Source: Apostichopus japonicus (taxonomy: Eukaryota > Echinodermata > Holothuroidea > Aspidochirotida > Stichopodidae). Taken from it: DNA of 64,000 nt. The position numbers and the translations under genes were made by a program. The DNA lies in assembly GCF_037975245.1 (NCBI RefSeq), contig NC_092572.1, positions 8,075,501-8,139,500 of the forward strand, in the 5' to 3' direction. Within the stretch, counting starts at the first letter, position 1. Every line of letters starts with the position of its first letter. The notes beneath the pieces are model-generated. The model had not been told where the DNA came from. It saw only the letters and a list, made by a program, of their open reading frames with translations, and made no database searches. Shown piece by piece: positions 40,086 through 52,539 of this stretch.

Positions 40086-41699
40086 GTAAGGAGAAAGTAC
40101 TGCATAAACTGTGTAAGTGAAAATCGGTTGAAATTGCAGTACAGTACTCTCTCACCTTCTTTGGTACTTCGAAACATCATTTTTTTTGTCAATTATTGGC
40201 CGAGAACGTAACTGTGATATACTGGAAAAGTGTAGCAATTATTATCAAATTCATGTTAAATTGTGCATTGCACATCATCACTTGGTCCGGGATAGTCTAG
40301 CCAAGCTAAGAAAGGATTCTAACTACATACTGAGTCCAGGTAATGACAGTGGGAGACAACATTTATATCCAAAGTCAAAAGTGAAAAGTGATACTAAATC
40401 TGAGGTACATGGTATTCTACAGATGATAAAGATGTTGACAAGCTCAATGTTGGTTTATGAGAGGCTTGCTCAGATGGTTACTGCGTTTAAGAGCGGATAA
40501 TAATTAAAGTTTTTGCTATGTACATGAAATCAACTATGAAACACTTAAACATACTATTAACCTTTGTTATCTTTAATTCAATAAACAAATTAAACCGATC
40601 GCAAGTACTTAATTACTTGTTTGTTTTCTTTTTAATAAACAAATGAAATATATCACAACTATTTCATTTAATATAAACAATGTTTAATTCACTAACTTCC
40701 CTAAATAGTAAATATGTGACCTATCAAATGAACTGTTTGAAAAAATATATTTCGATAATGTCACACACGTGTTTTTCTAATCTAACAAAGTTTTTTATGC
40801 ATATGCTTCTTTGTGCTTGTGTTATCCATCCACATAATTATACTGAGTATGATGTAAATACTCACTGCAATGACTTCGTCTCAGCAAAATATCAATATCT
40901 CTTCTTTTTATTCGCTCAGATAGTATTCCCTCTGGAATTGCTAAAATAACTATCATATGTTGTTTATAAGTTAAAGACGCTGAGTCTTCTTCAGTGGTAA
41001 TTTTCTTTGTTTTTCTACATTCTATTTATTTCAATTGTTTTTCTTCCTTTTCTGTCATATGTACTTATTCATTTTAATCCTGTACACTAGACACATGTGT
41101 AATTTGCTTTTGTGTATATGTTAGAACATACATTTGAATATTAAGTGTCACTCTACGGCAAAGAACATTAAATGGAACCTTACTTTGTGGATAAATCAAA
41201 TTTCATCAATAATTAATAATTAATTAGCGTAGCTTCCACTGCCCTGTATCCACGAGTATTATTACTTTCACGATCATTTGACTTCAGTACTGGCTTAATT
41301 ATATTGTAACCCAGAACATGGTTTAACCGAATTGTTTCTGCACAACCCACAACACTCTAATTTAGGAGGTTACTAGAAAATATTTACAGACACTTGTGAA
41401 TAAATTAACAAGTTCCATCGAATATATCACATTTTTCCTCTAGAGTTTGTGCACAAGTTAAATAAAACTTGGCTCCTTTTCTTTTCATTACCAAAGGTGC
41501 TGACAAAAACTAACCCTTTTTAACTGCAACGTTAACAACCTTGTTATGAAACAAGAACACATATTCTATTTATTGACAATTTGAAGATACACTTAGTAAC
41601 TGATCAATTTATTTACACCCTTGTCTCATTTAAAGTCGACTTTGATATGTTGTAGAATGTTAACCCATCTCTGCTATCAGTCCAGGATGTACTTGTTAA

Positions 41700-42070
41700 C
41701 AAGGGCGTAGGAACCGGGGGGCTGGGGGCGCCAGCCCCCCAGTGAAAAATGTGGAGGGGCGGAAGTATCATTCCGCCCCCCCCCCTGGTTCGCAAGTCAG
41801 AAAACCCCTTTTTCATTTCCAAATGAGAAAAAAAATCTCATTTGGAGCACCAAATTGCATCTAAGGCCAGGTGAAAATACAAAATTAAGTTTACAAAATG
41901 GAGTGGGTTTGAAGTGTGCTATATTGCACCAAATTGCATCTGAGGCCACCTGGAAATGCAAAAAATTCCAAAGGGGAGGGGGACACCCCCTCCCCCTAGA
42001 CCCTCCCCCAGGCCGGCCATTTGTCTTCAGCCCCCCCCCCCCCACTCAAAAATACCTTCCTACGCCACTG
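41700..42070. mobile_element. hAT-type MITE, 371 bp, perfect 8-bp target duplication
   Basis: The ends CAAGGGCGTAGGAA and TTCCTACGCCACTG are inverted repeats with mismatches near the tip. The flanks are CTTGTTAA on both sides (41692-41699, 42071-42078). The interior has G- and C-runs and two 'CACCAAATTGCATCT' direct repeats. No coding capacity. Confidence 0.88.
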
Positions 42071-42078
42071 CTTGTTAA

Positions 42079-43500
42079 CCATTTCCTTTTTATTTTGAGA
42101 TGTGTTACTTTCAATGTCCCATCAGGTTCATCATTTAAAGTGGTTGGACTACTTAGACTAACCCACGCAGACAATTGAGTCAGTTCTTCCGAGGAAATGC
42201 AACAGAAAGCACAGACGAATGTTTACAATGTACAACAGATTAATTGTAAATATAAATATCACTGTTATGTTTGAACATCGATAGAGATATATTTAAGGTA
42301 GTGATCATGGTATGCAACGACCGACAACGTATCATCTCCGTTCAAATTTATTGTAAATATTGAACGTTACATACTTGGATTTCGAATAATACTTTCCTCT
42401 GTATCCCAGAGATAGGCAGAGCTAACAAATCTGTTATGCAAGCTTTTGTATACGGTTAATTCCCAGAATTTGAAAACTTGTCGAAAAACTATATGATAGC
42501 GCAAATTCAATTGTCTTTGAACATTCTAAGAAAAGTTTGCATTTTAATTACTTTTCAGTTTTTTAACTTAAGAAATTCTCCTTTCTCTGGGTTGAAGTTT
42601 GGTACTCGTAGGACGAGATGAGAAATCTTCTCACAGTCACTACACATTAAACAGGAAAGGAGTATCTTAAATTAATAAACACAATGCTTTGTATTCTTCG
42701 CTGAAAATATAAATTCAGAAAACATAGTATTGTAAAAAACCTTTCAAGACTGATACAAGGTGATTTGAAACGGGTACATTAAATGAAATAAGTATCTCTT
42801 GAAGAACACATCAATGAGAATCTTTGCAGTAAATTAAAATGGATTACAGTTGAAACAGATAATCAATCAAATTACGATACCCTATATGATTTCAGGGTAT
42901 AATGTTTGTTTTGTACGTGTATCTAGTCATGTCAACGATATAAATAACTCTCATTTGGGGAGTAATATATTAATTAGACAATTGTTTCTGGTGAACAATC
43001 ATAGTCTACATTTCTTTTTCTGGTACGGTATTATCTGATTCTTCTTGATTCATGGCGAAATCATCATCGGACATTAACTTTGTTTTGCCTCATCCGACAA
43101 CTCGTCTGCTGTTAGTTTACTATCCTTTTCTTCACTTTTGTTATCTTCTGGATAAATTGTTGTGATTTAGTTTTCTTAGTAACTTCACTAATGATTTTTA
43201 TCAATCTTCTCCATGTCCATCGGATTTTCATACTTAACACTTTCGGCATTGTCTCAGCCTCATTGTGTCATCGATAGACTGTCGTTATTTGATAGTTTTA
43301 TTTTAATCGACATTTGGTTTTTCGCATCCGAGTTGACTCTCGGTGTGGCGTCTATACTAGAGTCGTACACACTTGAATCAGGAATCAAGAATAGCTGGGA
43401 TATTGCTTGTAAGTCTAATATTATTTTCAAGTTTTCTGAATATACTGAATAAACCATTCAATTTTACTTTTAAATATGGTAGGGCGAACGAAAATATACT
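42079..43500. other. no gene recognised
   Basis: AT-rich sequence. Small frames at 43213-43457 on both strands could be diverged coding sequence linked to the NACHT fragment just downstream on the - strand, but no domain is visible. Confidence 0.35.
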
Positions 43501-43527
43501 ATTGTCAACTTTACGAGACGTTGGCTA

Positions 43528-43990
43528 TCAATTTTGCTTTTTATATTGAAACATGTTTATTTTATTATCGAGTAAGTTTTTGACCGTCAGATTAACACCA
43601 TGATCATTTCCCTTTTGAAGGAGATTGATACGCTCCTCTTTATCGTTAGACGGATTCTTCGTAAACATCGATAGTTCATCAAACCCATCCAGGAGTACTT
43701 GAAACTCATAAATCAAAAACATTTCGGCAATATCGTGTACCATCAAATCGATTCCAACAGGCAGCATTGTCTTACAAGTTCGGAAAGTATCTTTTAGTGA
43801 TCAACCTCCTTAAAGTCAATATATAGAGTTACTGATTATATTATTTTGCCATCTTTCGGTGGTTTCATCTTTGGAACCCAATCGCGGACCCAATGTTGAA
43901 TGTACGATGTCTTCCCGTAACCTAAATTTGCTGTAATATAGACCCGATTTTTATAGAAATTAGACTCCTGTGGACACCGTGTTAGTGAGG
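43528..43990 (-). pseudogene. NACHT NTPase fragment (NLR-like), broken
   Basis: On the - strand, NRVYITANLGYGKTSYIQHW is a P-loop (GYGKTS, coding at about 43922-43902), followed by VRDWVPKMKPPKDGKII. About 75 codons later comes QVLLDGFDELSMF, the Walker B motif with the DGFDE form typical of NACHT domains. The intervening LYIDFKEV and ILSELVRQC match the expected beta-strand and helix between the two. In-frame stops (near 43843 and 43799) and one frameshift separate P-loop and Walker B. NACHT proteins include NLR intracellular immune sensors. No LRRs or effector domain were recognised, so the full identity is open. Confidence 0.75.
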
Positions 43991-44039
43991 GTACACTGAC
44001 ACGTGTATCGACACAAGGTCATGTATCGGTATTGGTTCA

Positions 44040-45690
44040 CCCTATAGAGCAACATTTCTCTCAGTGCGTTATCCATCTACTAGAAAATTGTTCTTTTCCG
44101 AAGAAAAGTGTTAAAGATGTTAGTAAATACTTGGTTTTTACACATGATGGTGTCTTAAAAGGAATGGTTTCAATGGGTATGGACTTTCTATTTTGCATCT
44201 ACATTTGACGATGACAGGTGGAGATGTCATCACTACTGAACATAAAACTGTTATTTCATGAACCATACAAGTATTATACATGTGTGTTAAAGGTATTGAT
44301 GATGCGCCATCTTTCGTTAAATGAATAAAATCTAATAGTTATAACCGTTATTTTGTGAAGTAGTCGAGTAAAGTCTCCTTGCTTTGGAATAATTATGTGG
44401 AAGAAAAAATATATACCGTACGTTCGAGAGATTTTTCTTCGTGCATTGGTTTTAGATTTTTATTTGTGGTCTACAATTCCTGATATAAGAACAGATATGG
44501 AATTTATTCAAATAAATGAATTAACAGGAACACATTGTGGACAAAGACTACGAAGTAATAAAGATATTGTGTCCTTCTTACCATGTATGGGTCCGCAAGA
44601 AGTGTGCACTCGTATATATATACGATAATAATATATAATAATAAAACTATGGTCGCTTCAACTTCTGTGCCGCTCCTCAATATACAACATTATTTGATGG
44701 AGCTTTGTAAAATACATTGTTCTTTTTATATGATTATATAAGAGGTTAATCAACGGTCTACGTGCGTCTATGGCAGCATAATTCATGAACGACGGTTTAA
44801 CGCAAGTGTTGCACGAGGGACGAGATTTGTACTTTAACGAATGGTTTGCTATTCTTTCCAGCAATACCAACAAAGCATATTGTTCATCCCAAATACCGTT
44901 TAAAGCTGGAAGATCACGTATTAATGAGAATAGCATCATCCGATGATACTGTGTAGTCCCTTTCAGGACTGGCTATTGTTCTCAAGTTCTAGTTGAGTCT
45001 TTGAGTTTGTAAGCCTAATAGGGCTGCAGATTCAGTGTTGTACTCAGTATTTTGTATTCATTTAAGTGAAAGGACCTTTGCAATACATTATAAGGGAGCA
45101 AACTAACCACAGTGTTTTTTTTACAGCATGTAGCTAAGTAAAGAGTAGCATGTAAAGAAACACACATCATTAACCGTTATAGTTAAAAGATAATTCAGGA
45201 TGAACTCAGTTTATTTCAGTATGTTAAAATTAAACGAAATATTATTAATTGTGCAGTCAGATAATCAATGCGGTTTTCAGTTTGTTTAAGTTTACATTTG
45301 GTATACAATAATCAAAGAATATCAATTCGTGATAGTTCTGCAGGATTCTCTGATCCGAACATTGTAATTTTTCTTGGTACTCTCTATACATGTGTGTATA
45401 AAATGTAATGTAACAGACTAGCATATCTTGATAAAAGTGGCAAATCTTACAGTTGAATGACAACCTTTCTTACTGGCTTCGAATGACTGCAAATGCAACC
45501 CGTTTTCAAAGCCCAATTGGTTAAGGCGACCGCACATAGAGTTGGAGGCTGAAGATTTTGCACTGTTCTGTAATTTCTAACTCATTACCGTTTCAACTAT
45601 ATTTATTTATATAATTGTTCTTTTCAGTGTTTTTGAGCATTTCAGGTTCCACAAAGAACAATATTAATGTTTAGGCGAATACAGATTCTA
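44040..45690. other. no gene confidently recognised
   Basis: Two small frames exist (+ 44395-44628, 77 codons; - 44939-44658, 93 codons). The latter contains CNTCVKPSFMNYAAIDARRP and lies upstream of the NACHT fragment on the same strand, so it might be a remnant N-terminal exon. I cannot assign either. The first recognised exon of locus 2 begins at 45694. Confidence 0.35.
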
Positions 45691-45693
45691 TAG

Positions 45694-46644
45694 TAATGGC
45701 AAAACTACACGAAAATGTATGTCTAAAATGTCCTGTCTTGTTTTATGAGAATACAGGGTTAATATGGAGACTTGGATTTAATCAATCGTATTTATTTAGA
45801 GGTGAAGCTAGAACTTACGACAACAGGAGTTTTCCTTTCACGATAAACGAGTGTGAGTCGATGCACTACGCACTGTGAGTACTCAACGTCGCAATTGGTG
45901 TCAATGATGTAAGGTATACGTGTTGGAGAAAGGATCAACTGATTTCTTCATTTGTGGTTCATATCGAAGGTAAATTTAAAGCATACTTTCAGTGGTTGCT
46001 AAACAAATATAGCTATTTTTCAACAATACATTTCAAATAAGCTAATCATTGATATATATCAGAGTTTAGTTTAATCAATTTCCTTGTGCGGTACAACTTT
46101 GAATATAAATGTATAAAATTGGGCAACAATTGAGCTATGTGTTAAGAAATTTTCACATTCTAGCTAAGTCCTTACATAATTTTAAGCACTTGCTTCCTTT
46201 CCTACCAAGGACATATCTTTAATGATAACAATGGAGTTCTAAGGGTGCCCCTCATAATTAACACATTCCATGTTCTCCTTCTTATCAATTATAGTAACAC
46301 CAACAATTGAAATTGTTGGGGAAAGCGTGGTTGTGGATACGGATACTAGCAGGACACTTTCGGCTATTGAGGGTTCGGATGTTGAGATACAATGTGCTAT
46401 TTTAAACACAATTCTACCGTTAAACGTGACGTGGTTACAGAACGGAATTTATAACAGAACTGACACTTTTACTGACGTCATGAAACTAGAGATGAACAAT
46501 TTGACATCAAATTTGAAGTTCACAATGAGAGTCAATATTCAAAATTTCACACGTAAATTAATGGCAGATATGTAGTCAACCAAGAGAGTGAAATTTTAAT
46601 TCACATCCAAAATCTTAAGTCAATTACACCGGACGACACATCAG
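45694..46644 (+). pseudogene. locus 2 ectodomain: two Ig-like exons
   Basis: The first exon reads HENVCLKCPVLFYENTGLIW ... YAL-stop-VLNVAIGVNDVRYTCW ... VVHIEG and matches locus 1 Ig1 in length (276 bp) and in the C...W...YTCW spacing; the stop is an in-frame TGA. The second exon reads EGSDVEIQCAILNTILPLNV and TWLQNGIYNRTDT with several sequons, then loses one base and resumes NGRYVVNQESEILIHIQNLK. It is longer than in locus 1 (350 versus 239 bp). Confidence 0.75.
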
Positions 46645-46940
46645 GTAACAATTTCGTTAATTTGTGACTTCCATATAATTATAGTTTGGACTCGCAACGA
46701 GATACCTCAATGAAACGTTATTGAAGCTCGGTACAGTTGTCTTCACTCTCTCAGACAAGAAAACGTTCTATTTGATTGTTCGTTCCCTAAATCAATGGTA
46801 ATTTGGATCACGAAGAGAATATTGAATAACAACTGTAAACCGGTCGTTCATTATTTAAAGGAACAATGTAATTAATGAAGTGCCCTTAACACATGCCAAG
46901 AAAACTTAAAGAAATCTTTTTACTCATTTAATCTATACAG

Positions 46941-48152
46941 ATACTGATGAAGGCAAAATGGGCGTATATTATTTTATCGTACCAATCCTCTTCACAATAT
47001 CGACGTTGACGAGTTAACTGATGTTTTATATAGTTCAAAGTACGTAAAATATGCTATGATGGTATTGTTATTGGAGTAATCTATTCTTACTGAATTAGGA
47101 AAACAAACTACAAACTTTGAAACGTCACTGAAAACGTATTAATTTAATGGGGCAAACAAAGCTTCAGAAGTGATTTGCCACAAAATCCACAAAATTGAGA
47201 CTATATTTGTATATTTCATGTGGCAAGTATAATATTTGGAAGATCATCAAATTGCTTCAGTGTCTATTCCCTGTCGCCCTTCTAGCAATTGGTAATCTTT
47301 CAAAGGAGCTATGAATTACGTTGTGAGAATGTAAGTAGCTTAGCATTGAAGCCCACATGACTGAGATTAATTTCAAAATAAAAACAAAGTTTCAAGAGCA
47401 ACCCCCTTCTGTGAATTTTGTGTAACCAAAAATAAGTCCGACTTCGATGTGAATTCACCTCATCTTGATAAGCATTCCAAAATGAATTAAAACTCAGTTT
47501 CTGAATAAGAATAAACATTCCTGTTGGAATTAAACAAGTCAATATTTAAAAAAAGAAGAGAAAATGCAAGGATATTTTAGTTCTGCAATTAAAAATAAAA
47601 CAAACATAAAAAAAACACAAACATAAAACTTTAGCACATTTTAAAAATCAGGAGCATAACGTGATATCCTTTTCATGTCTGTGCTGTGACAGACTCACCA
47701 TGCATGATCAGAGGGATTAAATTTCACACGCTGTATTATTTTTAGGGCTTAGGTCACTTCTACTTCCTTATATGAGCAGTAAACACATATTTAAAGTTAA
47801 CATGGAGTTTCCAAATGAAGTTATACTCAGTTATACTGAGCTCGTATAAGTTTTACAATTTGGTATTTGTGTCCAAATGTATGCGTCTTTCTTCACAGAA
47901 AAAGTTACATATTTTGTCTTCATATTATCCCATTTCTAAGAACCATATTTTCTCCGTATTTTCTCCGTATGAGGTATCCGCATGCTTAAGTTTTCATAAA
48001 GCTCATTTGTAATAGTCAATATTTAGTTAATTCAATATACCGCCAATTATCTATTGTTTCTAATTCAAGCGTGACTACGACAACATTCAAAACAATCAAC
48101 ATACCTGTAAGTGAAGAAGTACAAGATGAATCTCCAGACGATATGGTTGGTG
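46941..48152 (+). pseudogene. locus 2 transmembrane and juxtamembrane exons
   Basis: The TM exon is 99 bp as in locus 1. It reads DTDEGKMGVYYFIVPILFTI, then STLTS-stop-LMFYIVQ, and ends A|GTACGT in phase 1. TAA at 47015-47017 truncates just after the hydrophobic segment. Exon 48070-48152 reads TINIPVSEEVQDESPDDMVG and aligns with IPVYDDVSDHDENP of locus 1; it starts in phase 2 and ends in phase 1, as in locus 1. Confidence 0.7.
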
Positions 48153-48882
48153 GTAAGTTCTGTTTCCCTTGTTAAACCTGCTGATTTATCAATTCCGTGC
48201 GATCAGAGCTGTGGGAAGGTCGATTATAACTATGATTCATTGTAACAAAACTAAATGAATTACTAATAAAACTATTGTAATAAAGAATGTTCGTTAAATA
48301 TGTGTTGTAACTTAAAGTGTACTAGACATATCGAGGGTTGGGGAGGGGTCCAGATTCTTCAATATTAACACTCTTTAAGACATAGGGTTTAAGATAAGTC
48401 ACTGTTAGGGGACGTTTATCTACAAGTTCCATGGTCATTTACCGTTATATGACTTCGGTAGGATATATGGGTGTACTACTGGCGGCCTTTAAACAAGTAT
48501 CGAGTACTATGCAATGTTAGTAAATTCACAGTCCATACACATAATCATCAAAGAGACTGTTGAATTTCTTCCTTGTAAATGTCAAACAAGTAAATGTTAA
48601 ACTAACTCTGGAGGTGAAACTGAATTTATCTTACAATCCCTTCCCTTCCTCTATATGGGTCTTCCCGAATGAAATTGGACATGATATCTGGTTGCACAGT
48701 ACACAAGGTACTGTGGGCTTTGACTACCCTCCCTAAACAAATAAAATGACAATATAAGAAATGAAAACAACCAATAGTTGGACAGCTCAGATAAGCAGTG
48801 TTTTATCCTTATGTCACTGCTTCGACTACCGTTCTATCAATATATGCGTTACTCTTTTCCATGTTCTCTTTAATCTTAACAG

Positions 48883-49794
48883 AGTTCTACTTCTATGGAG
48901 ACAACACTGTGTTAAATCGAGGTGACATTATACTGACAAGCTCTATACCTTGCACGGGACGCATGAAGAGATGGATAGCATCTACGAAAGGAAAAGACAG
49001 ACCCCCCGTATAGTATCAAATAGGTTGTGTGTTATGTAAATGTTTTTTGCATAGCTTCCTGGTTAATTCACTATACTCTAACAACTTTTAAGTACAAATT
49101 CTGCCTGCACTCAGCATTGTGTTTGGCTATGAGAAGAAACCGGTTTTTTACAGGGCTCCTCCAGTGTATCAGAAACAGCAGCTGGTGCTATATCAGTAAT
49201 GAGATGTAATCTAGATGCGACGTCCAACTTACTGTATGATAATCTTAGCAGCGATGAATGAAGGGTTTATATTTTACTGAACTGAAATGGAATCTCAGAG
49301 ATATATATTGTGTTATTGCAGATAGCTCAACAAATGAAGACTGGCTTCAAATCAGATTGCTGGCTGAACATCTCAGACGTATTCCGAAACACAGAAATGT
49401 AGTAGAAATTGTGGCGGCTGATACAGTACAAAGTAGGCAATAAATTGTTTAAAATAGTTGATAACAATTATGCACTATGATATCAATTATTTCTGCCTGA
49501 TCAAAAATGTTTTTTATTTTGTTTTTATTTCATTAATTGAAACACATTGAATTGTTTATTATAATATATTCTTGTTCCACTTTCTATGATCCAAACACTG
49601 TAGTTCCTTACTACATTTACACGGAATACATCACAAATGGTACTTTGACAAATGTCCTTTGTAAAGCGAAATACGACGATGTCTATTCCAAGACACTATA
49701 CATACAAGGATCCGTTCAATCAAGCGATGCAGTACGGATTGGATCATTTTTATTGGCACCTCTGAAGGCCCTATTCTTTCTTGAATCAATAGAC
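48883..49794 (+). pseudogene. locus 2 kinase N-lobe, helix C and hinge exons
   Basis: Exon 48883-49023 (TGRMKRWIASTKGKDRPPV-stop) aligns with TSRMFEYWSATYTKGENKDV of locus 1. The glycine loop is absent and the region of the beta-3 Lys is lost after TAG. Exon 49322-49432 gives helix C, DWLQIRLLAEHLRRIPKHRN plus VVEIVAAD. Exon 49604-49794 gives the hinge IPYYIYTEYITNGTLTNVL, an insert and helix E LAPLKALFFLESID. Splice sites are canonical apart from the weak donor GTTGTG at 49024. Confidence 0.75.
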
Positions 49795-49992
49795 GTGAGT
49801 AACAGTATCATATGTTACCAATCAACTTAAAGTAAGATGCATATGCGAATGGTTCTGACGTCGCCTTGAACTTCCAACTGTTTTGTTACATATCTAACCC
49901 AAAGATTGCAGGATGAGTTATCAATGATAAAATAAGTCTTTATGGAAAGTCCTAAGCACTTAAGCACACTTAAATACAATTTTATTTTACAG

Positions 49993-51011
49993 TGTGATCA
50001 TCCTGCCATTTGTTCGAGAAAGGTTTTTTTAACACCTAACATGGTGTGCAAACTGTACGACTTCAACTTGCGATCAGCTATCAAGAAAATGCTCTCAAAT
50101 ATCAAGTTTGAGGTGAGGAAAAACTGTTTTGGTTTACGTTTTTTGTTTTTTGGTTAATTTGTGTAAATTGCAACGATGATCTAAAAGAATTTGAACTTTA
50201 ACCTACGTTGACCTTTGACCTCGATCCTTTGCAACCACATAAGTACTTTTATAAAAATTTGTCCAATATTCTCTACATAACTTATGATAAGCATGTGATG
50301 ACAAAACACGTTTGGGGTATTTTACATCTGACCGCTGACTTCACCAATCATGTATGCACTAGTTTCGATGGTCATGGACCTACATACAAAATTTGAAATT
50401 GGTTAGACCTACAGTGTAGGTGGAGTCCGCGAGACACTTTTTCAACAATTTAGGCCAACTTGACCTTTGACCTCAATTGACCCTAACCCCAAAAGTGCCC
50501 TAATTTAAAATTTCTTCTCATCATTCTTCACATATCGTGCCTTTTGGTGCTGTTGACAAGAAGAAAAAATGTTTTTTGGGTTTGTTTGACCTTTGACATA
50601 AGGCGCTTTCAATCTCGTAGACACGAGTTTACACGATCAGACACCTAGCAAACAAATTTGAACTTGATCGGACATGCGTTCTGGGAGGAGTTCAGACACA
50701 CTCTTCTCCTCACTTAATCACACTTATCCACGTACTCACATTTATGATGTGTGAAGTACAATCTCATATCCCTATCCATTAAATGTAGGGAGATGAGATA
50801 ATGAATGTATTTATAAATGAAAATACCATTGAATGTTTTATAAATTATCATAACATGTTCCTTATTGTTGTGAATTACATACACGTGTTCAAATTTGTAG
50901 GAAAATCTTCGTCTTCCATGGTTTTCCCCGGAGACCATTTTCAAGAAACATTATGACCGAGAAAGTGATGTTTGGTCCTTTGCCGTTTCATCTGGGAGAT
51001 ATTTTCTCAGG
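49993..51011 (+). pseudogene. locus 2 catalytic-loop and activation-segment exons (HPA, DFN)
   Basis: Exon 49993-50112 reads CDHPAICSRKVFLTPNMVCK and LYDFNLRSAIKK. HRDLAARN is HPAICSRK and DFG is DFN. Exon 50901-51011 reads LPWFSPETIFKKHYDRESDV and WSFAVSSGRYF, keeping the SDVW helix F signature with APE as SPE. The donor AGGGTAAAC is one base short of the phase-1 end that locus 1 has, possibly another small deletion. Confidence 0.8.
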
Positions 51012-51316
51012 GTAAACGTTTTCATTACTTAATTTGAATTAAACACTTCGAACGCAATATACATAAAGATAGTTGTATATTATAAATATAATATATGTTA
51101 TGTTAAATCTAATTAATATGTTTTTCCAACAATTCATTTTTAATATTAAGGTGAAATGCAAATTACTCTTACTTTTAAGGAAGAAAGTATGAATACAACA
51201 TATTATATTCCCCATTTCCTTTGAGAGAAGCAATTAATGTACATTAGCAATGGATGTACTGTAAGAACATACATTAAAGGAAGTAGTGTCTTGTAATTGT
51301 TTCTGTTTTACTCATG

Positions 51317-51391
51317 GTGCTTTTCCGTTCGATGGATTAGATATGATGAAGTTCGCTGCTCAGCCTGATGCTTTACCAGTTCTCTCAAAGC
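51317..51391 (+). pseudogene. locus 2 kinase helix G exon, left half, interrupted by transposon
   Basis: GAFPFDGLDMMKFAAQPDAL then PVLSK up to the target-site sequence CAAAGC (51386-51391). The expected acceptor is TG instead of AG. Joined to 58366-58387 the exon is 97 bp, identical in length to the locus 1 exon 9922-10018, and the reading frame continues into PDLCSDSL before the next exon begins YAIM. Confidence 0.85.
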
Positions 51392-51439
51392 TATGGAACG
51401 CGAAAAGGACCACAACATATGATGATGTTAATGATGATC

Positions 51440-51600
51440 TAATTTTATACGATCATGTACTGAAAACTTATGATCATGTACTAAAAATACACGATCATGT
51501 ACTAAAAATTTACGATCATGTACCAAACATATACGATCATGTACTACAAACGTACGATGTACATCAAAACAAATACGATCATGTACTAATAAAGTGATGT
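51440..51600 (+). repeat. 21-bp tandem repeats in the left inverted arm
   Basis: Six copies of GATCATGTAC spaced mostly 21 bp apart. Because 21 is a multiple of three, the receptor frame runs through them as (T/I)YDHVLK repeats. The right arm carries diverged versions (58130-58300) with extra GATGTACATC palindromes that are not open, so the peptide repeat is not a conserved protein feature. Confidence 0.88.
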
Positions 51601-52539
51601 TCAAAAAAAGTGGCGTCTGCATACGCGTATGTATATTCATATGTGGCGTCTGCATACGCGTATGAATATTCAGTACAAACTCATTAAGAGCCACTAGGGG
51701 CGGGGCTTCGGTATCAACTTTGATATTCCTAGGGGTACGGTACTTTGTAATCAACGGGTACCGGTAGCATACTATATTATTAATTTGAAGTGTGTGATAT
51801 TCACTGAGGATTGGCTGTAATAATACTTAATAGCTATGTGTATTAATATTTAGCAGACCGCGAAAATTGTTTTGGCATTTGAACGTACGTACGTTTGGAA
51901 CGTATACAGTATACTACATGTGCGTACGAATGTACACTAAGTAACACATAGTATTAAAGGCAAAGCACATTAAAGCAGCAATTTGCGTTGATTCTCGAGA
52001 TTTTCCAATACTAGGATACTATACCAATGATGTAAACTAAGCTTACTGTAAAGTTTCAACTCAAGCTATTCCCGAAAAGTGCAAAAATATGACATTTTCT
52101 GGTTTTCGTATTTTGAAACTTTGACTTCGATAGACTCCTCCCAATCAAGGAACCTTGTGAATATGTATAACGGAAAAGTTACTTTGAATAGCAAGGTAAA
52201 ACAGTAAACAAAAATCAGCTGATGAGATGTACGTATTGCGCGAAGGGACAGTTACGGCATATCTCATTGCATACGATGCCCTAAAAACTCAAGAAAATTC
52301 GTCGCTCCGTGAAAATAAAACCTGCTTTGTAGCAAGGATACATAAGAGAGGAAGTCATTGAACGAGCAAGAACTCGATCGGTACGTAAATTTTGTATCAC
52401 TCTACTCGGTGTTACATAGGCTAGTTACTGTAGTACAATCAAACCTGTTAGTGAGTGACTTACACTGGTTAGGCCTGAATAACGTTGTGTACACGCTGTG
52501 AATTGTGCACTAAAAGCAATGTAGCTATGAGTGTAGCGC

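Larger units (their letters stand above)
39000..41691 (-). repeat. shortened segmental duplicate of the V-ATPase 3' region
   Basis: 39080-39310 corresponds to the AT-rich block at 20.1-20.5 kb. 39360-39420 matches 20.84-20.94 kb ('TTGAAGCAAA(A/G)ATAT'). 39430-39930 is the exon-end minisatellite. 39930-40080 is a decayed version of exon 25305-25134. 40140-40960 follows 25.38-26.27 kb. 41090-41690 matches 36.0-36.65 kb. Everything between (26.3-36.0 kb in the parent) is missing. The order and orientation are kept, so this is a tandem duplicate with internal deletion. The 3.5-kb and 4.1-kb TIR elements are absent. Confidence 0.75.

Noticed and set aside
49151..49209. A possible extra locus 2 exon after TTTTTTACAG (GSSSVSETAAGAISVMRCN)
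   Set aside because: The exons on either side (48883-49023 and 49322-49432) already join in the correct phase and match consecutive exons of locus 1, which has no such exon.
51286..51597. A 103-codon frame on + combining kinase-like sequence with YDHVLK repeats, as one protein
   Set aside because: The kinase part ends at the transposon border (51391/51392). The repeats belong to the inverted arm and recur, not open, at the other end.
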